A DNA stretch of 64,000 nucleotides from Chitinophagaceae bacterium (GTDB lineage Bacteria; Bacteroidota; Bacteroidia; Chitinophagales; Chitinophagaceae), in the NCBI GenBank assembly GCA_024508725.1, contig JANINS010000004.1, positions 1,320,163-1,384,162 of the forward strand, in the 5' to 3' direction. The position numbers and the translations under genes were made by a program. A model generated the notes under the pieces. That model was not told the origin of the DNA. It saw only the letters and a program-made list of their open reading frames with translations, and did not search any database. Each line of letters starts with the position of its first letter. The first letter of the stretch is position 1. Shown in pieces: positions 36,291 to 44,299 of the stretch.

Positions 36291-36318
36291 AGCTGAAGAG
36301 TGCGACGCAACGGAAGCT
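36291..36318 (+). repeat. Dispersed repeat copy 7, class I
   Basis: AGCTGAAGAGTGCGACGCAA followed by CGGAAGCTT. It sits between the two tandem paralogues. Its left half differs from the consensus. Confidence 0.72.
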
Positions 36319-36414
36319 TAACCGAAGTGCTAAACCTCTGGCTAATAACTCTCGGAACACTGATCTGTGACGAGGTATAAAAATTGCATACATACCTGAT
36401 CAATACCTTATGTC

Positions 36415-36678
36415 ATGGGATTAAACGTTCGAAAAAATATACAGTTCACAAAATTGGTTAAAGCACCTGCACATTTAAAAGAATTCAATTTTCGGAAATT
36501 GCCTGGTGAAACAGAGAGATTTCATGTTGATGTAAATGATGATCGTGGCAACAGGATCATGTTCAATATGACATCTGAAAATGGAACCTGGAAAATCATA
36601 GAAGAGAGTGTTCCTAAATGGGTAACCGAGGCTGAGCCTAAACTTCATGATGCCATTGAAGAAGAGTTGCAGCGATAA
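36415..36678 (+). CDS. Small conserved hypothetical protein, tandem paralogue B
   Basis: An 87-residue protein similar to the one at 35925-36224: VRKNIQFTKLVKAP, KEFNFRKLPG, FHVDVNDDRGNRIMFNM and WKIIEESVPKWVTEAEPKLHDAI. It is slightly shorter at the C-terminus. A strong terminator follows 19 bases after the stop. Function unknown. Confidence 0.7.
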   Translation: MGLNVRKNIQFTKLVKAPAHLKEFNFRKLPGETERFHVDVNDDRGNRIMFNMTSENGTWKIIEESVPKWVTEAEPKLHDAIEEELQR

Positions 36679-36697
36679 ATTTTAAATTGTCTAAAAT

Positions 36698-36730
36698 AAA
36701 AAAGTGGATGCTTTTGGCATCCACTTTTTT
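36698..36730 (+). terminator. Rho-independent terminator
   Basis: 14-bp stem AAAAAAGTGGATGC/GCATCCACTTTTTT with loop TTTTG. It could also serve the convergent SPW gene. Confidence 0.85.
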
Positions 36731-36746
36731 ATTGGATTCGGCTATA

Positions 36747-37163
36747 TTAACCATGTGCTGTTTTGTGCCTGTTGCCCATACGTAAGTTGGGAGTGTGATG
36801 ATGCAATTTCGCATGGCCACCAACAGTTGTTGTAGTAAACAATACTGCTCCTAACTCAACAATACCCAGAATGAGGTGTGGCAAATAAACTTCTTCTGCA
36901 AAACCAAACAACCAGGGTGAAGCTGCTAATAACAGACCAGACATAAAGTCGATGATCAGGTGTGTTCGCATACTGATATTATCTGACAAACCTAATTCGT
37001 AATCGGTCATTAAACTATAAATAATAGTCATTAAACCAAGAATTACCGGTGTCCACAATTGCATGCCGTTATCTGCAAAGCCAAATATCCATGGTGATGC
37101 GATCAATAATAGTCCCATCATATAGTCCAACACGCCGTGAACTTTTGTTGATATGAATTTCAT
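36747..37163 (-). CDS. SPW-repeat membrane protein
   Basis: Two SPW repeats are visible: HGVLDYMMGLLLIASPWIFGF and IIDFMSGLLLAASPWLFGF. Together they give four membrane helices, followed by a His-rich C-terminal tail (KLHHHTPNLRMGNRHKTAHG). SPW proteins are uncharacterised and widespread. The gene is followed on the same strand side by small, probably stress-related genes; joint regulation is inference. Confidence 0.82.
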   Translation of the reverse strand: MKFISTKVHGVLDYMMGLLLIASPWIFGFADNGMQLWTPVILGLMTIIYSLMTDYELGLSDNISMRTHLIIDFMSGLLLAASPWLFGFAEEVYLPHLILGIVELGAVLFTTTTVGGHAKLHHHTPNLRMGNRHKTAHG

Positions 37164-37250
37164 AGAATCTCCATTTTTTTATATGATACAATGTTTAAAA
37201 GTCATGCCATCGGTTTGATGACGTTGTTAAATGAAAAGTAAAGAGCTGAT

Positions 37251-37287
37251 AAAAAAAGATGCAGTGAGCAACATATCCCTCACTGCA
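37251..37287 (-). terminator. Rho-independent terminator, minus strand
   Basis: On the minus strand a 9-bp stem TGCAGTGAG/CTCACTGCA is followed by a run of seven T. It comes about 20 bases after the stop of the 33-residue gene. Confidence 0.75.
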
Positions 37288-37305
37288 CCTAACGTATATT
37301 AAGGC

Positions 37306-37407
37306 CTACATTGGTCTGTTACCATGATCACCTTTCTTAACATTCATGGTAATGAACATGCCTATTAAAACCAACACGAATAGTAATACAATTGCCATTA
37401 AGATCAT
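37306..37407 (-). CDS. Very small single-helix membrane protein (33 residues)
   Basis: ATG at 37407 opens a 33-codon frame with one hydrophobic helix (LMAIVLLFVLVLIGMFI) and a short basic tail (NVKKGDHGNRPM). It lies 15 bases downstream of the small gene at 37423 on the same strand and is followed directly by a good terminator, which supports it as the last gene of a small operon. It is below usual gene-calling thresholds. Function unknown. Confidence 0.5.
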   Translation of the reverse strand: MILMAIVLLFVLVLIGMFITMNVKKGDHGNRPM

Positions 37408-37422
37408 AACATTCAATTTAGA

Positions 37423-37623
37423 TTAACCAATTCCATTCTCCACTGTTCCGGTATGATCATCATAACGCTGTTTCGTTGTGCCTGATTGATTAAGATTGGA
37501 ATCTTTAAATCGTTCAGGCTTTACTGATCTATCCTTTGAGTTTGATAAAGACCCTGTGTTCACAGATTCATTATTTCTCAAAGATTGATCGGGCATGTTC
37601 TGATTTCTATTGGTCTTTTTCAT
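37423..37623 (-). CDS. Small hydrophilic hypothetical protein
   Basis: From ATG 37623 (MKKTNRNQNMPDQS) the product is 66 residues, rich in Asn, Ser, Asp and Lys, without hydrophobic core, so likely disordered. The gene lies 4 bases after the stop of the next upstream small gene. Similar composition is seen at 13329 and 24519. A stress-adaptation role is inference only. Confidence 0.5.
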   Translation of the reverse strand: MKKTNRNQNMPDQSLRNNESVNTGSLSNSKDRSVKPERFKDSNLNQSGTTKQRYDDHTGTVENGIG

Positions 37624-37627
37624 AACA

Positions 37628-37840
37628 TTATTTTTTTGAATCATTACGTGGCTGATTCATGTTATCGTAAACATTTGGACATTGTGCATTAGGCTTCGTT
37701 GAATAGAAGCCACTGCCACCACTGTACTTTTCTTTATTATAGATCTTTACCCCGGCATTCTGCTCAAACCTTTCGTCAACAACATTTCTCCTGTGAGGAA
37801 TATTGCAACTGTTTTGTTGATTCTTATTCAGATTCTCCAT
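37628..37840 (-). CDS. Small hydrophilic hypothetical protein
   Basis: A 70-residue polar protein with two cysteines (NSCNIPHRR and AQCPNVYD) and a Gly/Tyr-rich centre (YSGGSGFYSTK). It appears to be the first gene of a three-gene run of tiny proteins ending at the terminator near 37287. No family is recognised. Confidence 0.5.
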   Translation of the reverse strand: MENLNKNQQNSCNIPHRRNVVDERFEQNAGVKIYNKEKYSGGSGFYSTKPNAQCPNVYDNMNQPRNDSKK

Positions 37841-38029
37841 AATGATCCTTTTATGGATAGTAGTTCAATAATCATTCTAAAGCAGTCTCTGCCAACGCAT
37901 ATTCAAATGTTCAACATCAGTAGATACTAATAATCAACGAACTGGAGATGATGTTAAAATGATACAAAGCCGCTTAAAACACATGTAGAAAAGTGTAGAA
38001 TCTGAACTGTTAAGAATATATACCAAAAC

Positions 38030-38056
38030 AAAAAAGCCTTGCAAATGCAAGGCTTT
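38030..38056 (-). terminator. Rho-independent terminator of clpB
   Basis: On the minus strand a 10-bp stem AAAGCCTTGC/GCAAGGCTTT with a 4-base loop is followed by six T, about 20 bases after the clpB stop. Confidence 0.85.
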
Positions 38057-38076
38057 GAAAATTTATAGAATGATGA

Positions 38077-40686
38077 TTACTTCACACTTTCTGCCACATC
38101 ATTTCTAAATACAACCACTCCATCAAATACATCGATAAGTACCGGGTGCGTTTTATCAATATCACCGGCAAGTATTTTTTTACTGAGCTGGTTCACTATC
38201 TCTTTTTGAATAAGACGCTTTAATGGTCTTGCTCCAAACTGAGGATCATATCCATTCTCTACCAGATAATCCAACAGGTAATCACTGAACTTAAGCTGCA
38301 CACCACTTTGTGCTACCATTTCTTTCAGTTGTTTTAACTGGATGTTGATGATGCCTTTGATCTCGCTTTTCATCAGTGGCTGGAACATGATCACTTCATC
38401 TACCCTGTTCAAAAATTCCGGGCGAATGGTTTGACGAAGTAAGTTCATCACTTCAGTTTTCGTGTTCTCAACTACTTCATCAAGATTCTTTTCACTAACA
38501 TCTTCAAACCTTTCCTGGATAATGTGACTACCAATATTGCTCGTCATTATGATAATCGTATTCTTGAAATTCACCACACGACCTTTATTATCCGTCAATC
38601 TACCATCATCTAGTACTTGAAGCAATACGTTCCAAACATCAGGATGAGCTTTTTCAATTTCATCGAGTAACACCACACTGTAAGGTTTTCTTCTCACAGC
38701 TTCTGTAAGCTGACCACCTTCATCGTATCCCACATATCCCGGAGGAGCACCAACCAATCTTGAAACAGTGTGTTTCTCCTGGTATTCGCTCATGTCGATA
38801 CGGGTCATCATCGTTTCATCATCAAATAAGAATTCAGCCAGTGCTTTTGCAAGCTCTGTTTTACCAACACCAGTTGTACCTAAGAATATAAATGAACCGA
38901 TCGGCTTTCTTGGATCACTCAATCCTGCCCTGCTTCTTCTTACCGCATCTGCAACAGCAGTGATGGCCTCGTTCTGACCGATCACTCTTTCATGAAGATG
39001 CTCTTCAAGGTTCAGCAGTTTTTCCTTTTCACTCTGCAGCATTCTTGTTACAGGAATACCTGTTGCCTTCGCTACATTCTCAGCAATATCATCCGCATCT
39101 ACTTCTTCTTTTAGCAAACGCTTTTCACTGATCTCTTCTAACTCTTTTGAAAGATCTGTGATCGTTTTCTCCTGTTCTTTTATTCTTCCATAACGGATCT
39201 CTGCTACCTTACCATAATCACCTTCACGTTCGGCTCGTTCAGCAGCAAGTTTTAGATTCTCAATCTCTGCTTTAGCCGTCTGAACTTTTTCTACCAGTTC
39301 TTTTTCCTGCTGCCATTTTGCTTTGTAGGTATCTCTTTCCACCATCAGGTTGCTGATGATCGTATTCAACTCTTTCAATTTATCCTCATCATTCTCTCTC
39401 TTGATGGCTTCTCTTTCGATCTCCAACTGGCGAATTCTTCTTTCCAACTCATCGAGTTCTTCCGGCATTGAATTCATTTCAAGACGAAGCTTGGCTGCAC
39501 TTTCATCTATCAGGTCAATTGCTTTATCTGGTAAAAATCTATCTGTGATATAACGATTGGAAAGTTCAACAGCAGCAATGATCGCTTCGTCTTTGATACG
39601 AACATGGTGATGCGATTCATAACGATCTTTCAAACCTCGTAAAATAGAAATGGCATCTTCAACACTTGGTTCATCTACCATCACTTTCTGGAAACGACGT
39701 TCGAGAGCTTTATCTTTCTCGAAATATTTCTGATATTCATTAAGTGTTGTTGCACCGATTGCTCTCAACTCCCCTCTTGCCAAAGCTGGTTTCAAAATAT
39801 TCGCAGCATCCATTGCACCTTCACCACCACCGGCACCAACAAGTGTATGTATCTCATCTATAAACAAAATGATCTCGCCTTCACTCTTTGCCACTTCATT
39901 GATCACTGCTTTCAAACGTTCTTCAAATTCACCTTTATATTTTGCACCGGCGATAAGCTGTCCCATGTCAAGTGCAAAAATGATCTTGCTCTTCAGGTTC
40001 TCAGGCACGTCACCGTTTACGATTCTCATTGCAAGACCTTCTGCAATTGCTGTTTTACCAACACCTGGCTCACCAACAAGAATTGGATTGTTCTTCGAAC
40101 GACGGGAAAGTATGTGCAAGGTTCTCCTGATCTCTTCATCACGACCAATAACCGGGTCAAGCTTTCCTGCTCTTGCAAACTCCACTAAGTTCTTTGCATA
40201 CTTCTGCAAGGCATTGTATTGTTGAGATTGTGTTTGTGAATTGATCGTTGAACCTTTACGCAGATCTTTTACTGCAGCGATCAAACCTTTCTCAGTTAAA
40301 CCTGCATCTTTCAAAATTTTTGCGGTATCGTCAGAACCCTGGGCCAATGCTAATAACAAATGTTCTGGATTGATGAACTCATCGTCAAATGTTTTCAATG
40401 ATGCATTCGCTCTGAGCAAAGTATTGTTGAGGTCACGCCCAATCATTTGTGCAGCTTCACCAGAAGTTTTCGGAAGTTTATTGATAGATTCTTCCAACTT
40501 GCTTTCTACATACTGCAGGTTGACGTTATTTTTCTTCAACAAAAATTCAACAGGAGAATCTTCGTCTGCAAGCAACGCTTTTAATAAGTGGTTTGTTTCA
40601 ATGTTTGGATTACCAGAATTGAAAGCAAACTGCTGTGCAGCCTGGATGGTTTCCTGTGCTTTAATTGTATAGTTATTTAAATTCAT
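38077..40686 (-). CDS. clpB: ATP-dependent disaggregase ClpB
   Basis: Full-length Hsp100 protein of 869 residues. It has an N-terminal Clp repeat domain, a first AAA+ domain (GEPGVGKTA), the coiled-coil middle domain characteristic of ClpB (about 400-520, with [17 protein letters not shown]), and a second AAA+ domain ([16 protein letters not shown]). It rescues aggregated proteins together with DnaK. No ClpP-binding loop is needed or visible. Domain order and length are normal. Confidence 0.95.
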   Translation of the reverse strand: MNLNNYTIKAQETIQAAQQFAFNSGNPNIETNHLLKALLADEDSPVEFLLKKNNVNLQYVESKLEESINKLPKTSGEAAQMIGRDLNNTLLRANASLKTFDDEFINPEHLLLALAQGSDDTAKILKDAGLTEKGLIAAVKDLRKGSTINSQTQSQQYNALQKYAKNLVEFARAGKLDPVIGRDEEIRRTLHILSRRSKNNPILVGEPGVGKTAIAEGLAMRIVNGDVPENLKSKIIFALDMGQLIAGAKYKGEFEERLKAVINEVAKSEGEIILFIDEIHTLVGAGGGEGAMDAANILKPALARGELRAIGATTLNEYQKYFEKDKALERRFQKVMVDEPSVEDAISILRGLKDRYESHHHVRIKDEAIIAAVELSNRYITDRFLPDKAIDLIDESAAKLRLEMNSMPEELDELERRIRQLEIEREAIKRENDEDKLKELNTIISNLMVERDTYKAKWQQEKELVEKVQTAKAEIENLKLAAERAEREGDYGKVAEIRYGRIKEQEKTITDLSKELEEISEKRLLKEEVDADDIAENVAKATGIPVTRMLQSEKEKLLNLEEHLHERVIGQNEAITAVADAVRRSRAGLSDPRKPIGSFIFLGTTGVGKTELAKALAEFLFDDETMMTRIDMSEYQEKHTVSRLVGAPPGYVGYDEGGQLTEAVRRKPYSVVLLDEIEKAHPDVWNVLLQVLDDGRLTDNKGRVVNFKNTIIIMTSNIGSHIIQERFEDVSEKNLDEVVENTKTEVMNLLRQTIRPEFLNRVDEVIMFQPLMKSEIKGIINIQLKQLKEMVAQSGVQLKFSDYLLDYLVENGYDPQFGARPLKRLIQKEIVNQLSKKILAGDIDKTHPVLIDVFDGVVVFRNDVAESVK

Positions 40687-40730
40687 AGTTGATATTGCTT
40701 TTTATGGTGCCAGCTTTTGTAACCCGATCG

Positions 40731-40766
40731 ATCTTTCGTTGTGTCACTCACTTGTACGTTCGGAAA
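40731..40766 (-). repeat. Dispersed repeat copy 8, class II (left arm of inverted pair)
   Basis: Minus strand: TTCCGAAC then GTACAAGTGAGTGACACAAC then GAAAGAT. The core is identical to copies 10 and 11. It is the left arm of a short pair with copy 9. Confidence 0.82.
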
Positions 40767-40851
40767 TCTTTTGAACATTTTCCACGTAAGTGATAAGTAA
40801 GCAAAGAATTAAAGTTGGTGTCTTGCCTTTCTTTGCTGCTTTGCGTGCAAC

Positions 40852-40883
40852 TGTACAAGAGTGCGACGCAACCAACGATGATC
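40852..40883 (+). repeat. Dispersed repeat copy 9, class I (right arm of inverted pair)
   Basis: GTACAAGAGTGCGACGCAAC then CAACGATGATC. It pairs with copy 8 at a spacing of 85 bases. The arms belong to different sequence classes. Confidence 0.82.
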
Positions 40884-40954
40884 AAAGAACTGAAGCCGGT
40901 AAAAACATTAAACTTTATCTTCAAATCGCTATCCAACCACAAAATTGAGAACTT

Positions 40955-42066
40955 ATGTCACTTTTTTCCAGATTTAACTGCATCAAAGTCAGTGCCGTTG
41001 CGATTTTCCTGCTAATATTTCAGTTGGGTAATGCTCAATATAATTTTTCGAAGCTTGATGCCTGGATGAAAGACAATCTCAAGGAATTAGGTGGACGTGC
41101 GGTAATGATGATAAAGATGGAAAAGTGGTGTACAGCCATGCAGAAAATAAGCTGAGTCGAAAACAAAAAGTCGTTGGAAAATTCATTGCAAAAAGGCAAG
41201 GCAAAGAAGCAAACCTTGAAGATTATACCACGACTACAAAAGAGCGGATTGCAAGCTGCAGTAAATGGTTGAGTGCCGCTTTAGTAATGACCTTTATTGA
41301 TGAAGGCAAATTAAGTTTGAATGATACGATCGGTAAATATTTGCCGGTGATGTCGCAGCACGGTAAAGGAAATATTACGGTGTGGCAATGCCTTAGCCAC
41401 TTAACATCGATCAAAGCTCCCGACTTGAAAGAAAGTTTGCAGGATATGAAAGACATCAACAGTATGGATGAAGCTGTGCAAAAGATCGCTGTGTTACCAA
41501 TGGAAGGAGAACCTGGAAAAGTATTTCGTTATAGCAATGTTGGTTTGCAGCTAGCCGGTGCAGTAATAGAAAAGATCAGTGGAAAAGATTTTGAAACTCT
41601 CTTTGCTGAAAGAATTGCCAAGCCATTGAACATGAAGAACACCGATTTTGGGAAAGGTAAAGTTCCTTTACCTGCTGGCGGTGCTTTCAGTACGCCTGAA
41701 GATTATATGAACTTTCTTGTAATGATCCTGAATGACGGAATGTTCAATGGCAAGCAGGTCTTGAGTAAGAACAGTATTATTGAAATGCAGAAGAACAGAA
41801 TAGGGAACGATATTACTATTGCTCACTCTCCTGCTGAAGTTGCCAATTGGGGATATGGCCTGGGAGAATGGATCGTTGATGGTGCTGCACAAGGACAAAG
41901 AAGTTTTGTCGTGAGCAGTCCTGGTTTGTTTGGAAGCTTTCCCGTAGTGGACAGGGATAAAAACTATTGCGGAATATTGTTCACCTTTAATCTAAGGCAC
42001 AAAGGAAGGCAGGAAAAATATGTAGAACTTCAAAATATTCTGAACAAGGCTTTAGCTAAACAATAA
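40955..42066 (+). pseudogene. Serine hydrolase (class C beta-lactamase family), frameshifted
   Basis: Two frames together make one secreted beta-lactamase-fold protein. The first (40955 onward) gives a signal peptide and ends RAVMMIKMEKW. The second gives KDGKVVYSHAENKLS and continues to 42066. A single missing base near 41108-41116 (in GATGATAAAGATGG) would rejoin them as RAVMMI-KDGKVVYSH. The second part keeps SxxK (SCSK) and YxN (YSN) motifs. It is either a recent pseudogene, a sequencing error or, less likely, a frameshift-expressed gene. It begins 70 bases after repeat copy 9. Confidence 0.75.
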
Positions 42067-42069
42067 ACG

Positions 42070-42411
42070 ATGTACGAGCACAAAACACAACGTTTAGCAC
42101 CCAAACATGTTTATTACAAACGTGTAGCAAGAAATGCAATTTATGCAGCAAGTATTTTATTGATCTGCCTGGTTATCGGCATCATCGGTTATCATTATAC
42201 GTGTGATGTAACCTGGATCGACAGTTTGCATAATGCGTCAATGATATTATCGGGTATGGGACCTGTGATAGAAATAAAAACCACTTCGGGGAAGTGGTTT
42301 TCGAGTATGTATGCGTTGTTCAGTGGCGTTGCTTTTATCACTAATATCGGCGTCTTGATCGCTCCGATTGCACACAGGTTCTTTCATAAACTACATCTTG
42401 AAGACAAGTGA
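42070..42411 (+). CDS. Two-helix membrane protein, ion-channel-like
   Basis: A 113-residue protein with two helices (about 24-44 and 77-100) around a loop WIDSLHNASMILSGMGPV. The layout resembles the pore module of two-helix potassium channels (outer helix, pore loop, inner helix), but the selectivity filter TVGYG is replaced by LSGMGPV, so potassium selectivity is not expected. Similar proteins occur in Bacteroidota (from memory). The gene follows the serine hydrolase by 3 bases. Confidence 0.58.
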   Translation: MYEHKTQRLAPKHVYYKRVARNAIYAASILLICLVIGIIGYHYTCDVTWIDSLHNASMILSGMGPVIEIKTTSGKWFSSMYALFSGVAFITNIGVLIAPIAHRFFHKLHLEDK

Positions 42412-44298
42412 TCATTCTTTCTTTACAAGAACGATCTTACTGCGATCTGCTTTGTATATATCGTCTAAGTATTTTACGAAAGAAGCATAGACAGCAGCAG
42501 GATAAGTACCTGCATACATTTCATGCAACCTGACTAAGACTATCTTGTTTTCAGAAACTTTAAAAGTGATATTATACTTACCCCATTCTTGTTGAACACT
42601 CATTTCTTTCGGAACAGATTCTGGCTGATAACCTTCAGGAAGTATAATTTCTATGGAGTCTATATCTCTGTAAGAGCTGCTCAATTTGATATCATATTTC
42701 CTGGTCTTATCTGTTGAAAGTTTTGTTGCCAGCTTATTGAATAAATTAGGTTGTATAAAAAGCCGTTTACCTGAAACGTTAGCATATACCGGTGATGTGA
42801 TCTTTAGATACTCTTCCACTTCCGGGATCTTGCCTTTGTGTTCAACATAATCATATTTCTCTACTTTATAAGTTGGTAACCCGATCTGAGAGTTTAGGTA
42901 TTTTTGTCGCTGCTCATTCGTATAAGAATGTATCAACCTATGCTGTTCCTCTTGCTGCTGACCCGTAAAACGGGTTTTTACTTCAGCGATCAGATTGCCT
43001 TCTGCATCAACAGAAGCAGTTATTTTACGGATCTGTAAATTGTCAGTTACTGAGTAAGCAGGTGTTTTTACAACAACACCACCGGTTTCATTGATCAATA
43101 GCGCCTTGCGATTGTCTGTAAATGACCCCATGAATCCTGCACTTTCTGTCCGGCTTGTACACTCTAACCACAATGTATCTTTTTCACCAGGCACACACAT
43201 GATGGCATGGTTGAAGTAAGGAGATGGAAAATCTTCCCATAACCCGGTTCGTCCTGGTCCGGCAGTGATCAAAACATAATTAGCATTAATGCCGACCAAT
43301 TTCAAAAGTGAAACCATGTAATTAGATAATGCTTTACAATCACCATAACTTTTAGAAGCTACATAAGTTGCATCGAAAGGTTGCCAGCCACCAATTCCCA
43401 ATTGTATACTGATATACCTAGTGCTTTTTTGCATAAACTCGTAGATCAGTTTTACCTTTTCCTCTGTTGTTTGTCCTTTTTGTGCAATTGCGATCACCTG
43501 CTGTTTTATATTTTCAGGAACCTGGTCTTTCCCTTCATTTAAAGTGGCAATAAATTTTCCAAGACCATTCCAGCTACTCATATCACCTTTGTACTTTCCT
43601 AATTCAAATTCCGAAGGAGCGATATAAACGGTAGTTAGAATATCTGAAAAAGAAGGGCGAAAAGGTTCATAGAATACTGCACCGAAATTATTCAGTGTCC
43701 AGGTATAACTACCATTTTTAATTTCAGGTTTACCGGGATAATTGTTCTGCTTATAACGAAATGTATAATCGGCAGGTGCTTCTACAATAAATGTGCTTTG
43801 CTCAACTGAAAAATTATCACCTTCCACCGGATGCCATGCAGGAAGAAAAAAAATGGTATTGTATTCCTGTTCTTCCTCATATTCGATTGTATAAGGATAG
43901 TTTCTATAATAGAAGTTGTGCTTTTTAACCCTGTCATCTAAAGCAAGGCTCATTCCATCATGCTCTGAAATGTCTTCCATTTCTTTTTTCCTGATGCTTT
44001 TGATCTCTTTTCCATTGGCATCATACAAACGACCTGATGCTTCAGTAAGAGGTTTCATTTTATCGTACGAGCTGTAATAACCACTAAACTCATCTCCTGC
44101 CTGGTTAAGAATGGTAATAGCCCACTTATGCTTTACTACGGCTTTTGATGGTGATTTGATCTGCACATGCAGTTTCTCATATCGTTTAATCGCATCAGCA
44201 TTTTGTTTAAGCGAGTCTGCTATTAGGTAATAACTATAATTCTGTCCAATTGCAATCATTGGAAAAAAGAGAATGAGTGTTGCTACAATCTTCTTCAT
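42412..44298 (-). CDS. DUF3857/transglutaminase-like protein, intact Cys
   Basis: After a signal peptide (MKKIVATLILFFPMIAIGQ) comes a DUF3857 beta-sandwich (about 25-220) and a transglutaminase-like domain with Cys321 in SYGDCKALSNYMV and a probable His in FNHAIMCV. A C-terminal beta domain follows. Such proteins are periplasmic; a peptidase or cross-linking function is suspected but not proven. Its start lies one base after the stop of the paralogous upstream gene. The longer frame to 44391 runs into that gene and is rejected. Confidence 0.82.
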   Translation of the reverse strand: MKKIVATLILFFPMIAIGQNYSYYLIADSLKQNADAIKRYEKLHVQIKSPSKAVVKHKWAITILNQAGDEFSGYYSSYDKMKPLTEASGRLYDANGKEIKSIRKKEMEDISEHDGMSLALDDRVKKHNFYYRNYPYTIEYEEEQEYNTIFFLPAWHPVEGDNFSVEQSTFIVEAPADYTFRYKQNNYPGKPEIKNGSYTWTLNNFGAVFYEPFRPSFSDILTTVYIAPSEFELGKYKGDMSSWNGLGKFIATLNEGKDQVPENIKQQVIAIAQKGQTTEEKVKLIYEFMQKSTRYISIQLGIGGWQPFDATYVASKSYGDCKALSNYMVSLLKLVGINANYVLITAGPGRTGLWEDFPSPYFNHAIMCVPGEKDTLWLECTSRTESAGFMGSFTDNRKALLINETGGVVVKTPAYSVTDNLQIRKITASVDAEGNLIAEVKTRFTGQQQEEQHRLIHSYTNEQRQKYLNSQIGLPTYKVEKYDYVEHKGKIPEVEEYLKITSPVYANVSGKRLFIQPNLFNKLATKLSTDKTRKYDIKLSSSYRDIDSIEIILPEGYQPESVPKEMSVQQEWGKYNITFKVSENKIVLVRLHEMYAGTYPAAVYASFVKYLDDIYKADRSKIVLVKKE

Positions 44299-44299
44299 A

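Noticed and set aside
37258-37287. Possible further copy of the dispersed repeat (GATGCAGTGAG)
   Set aside because: It lacks GACACAAC and is explained better as the terminator of the small minus-strand operon.
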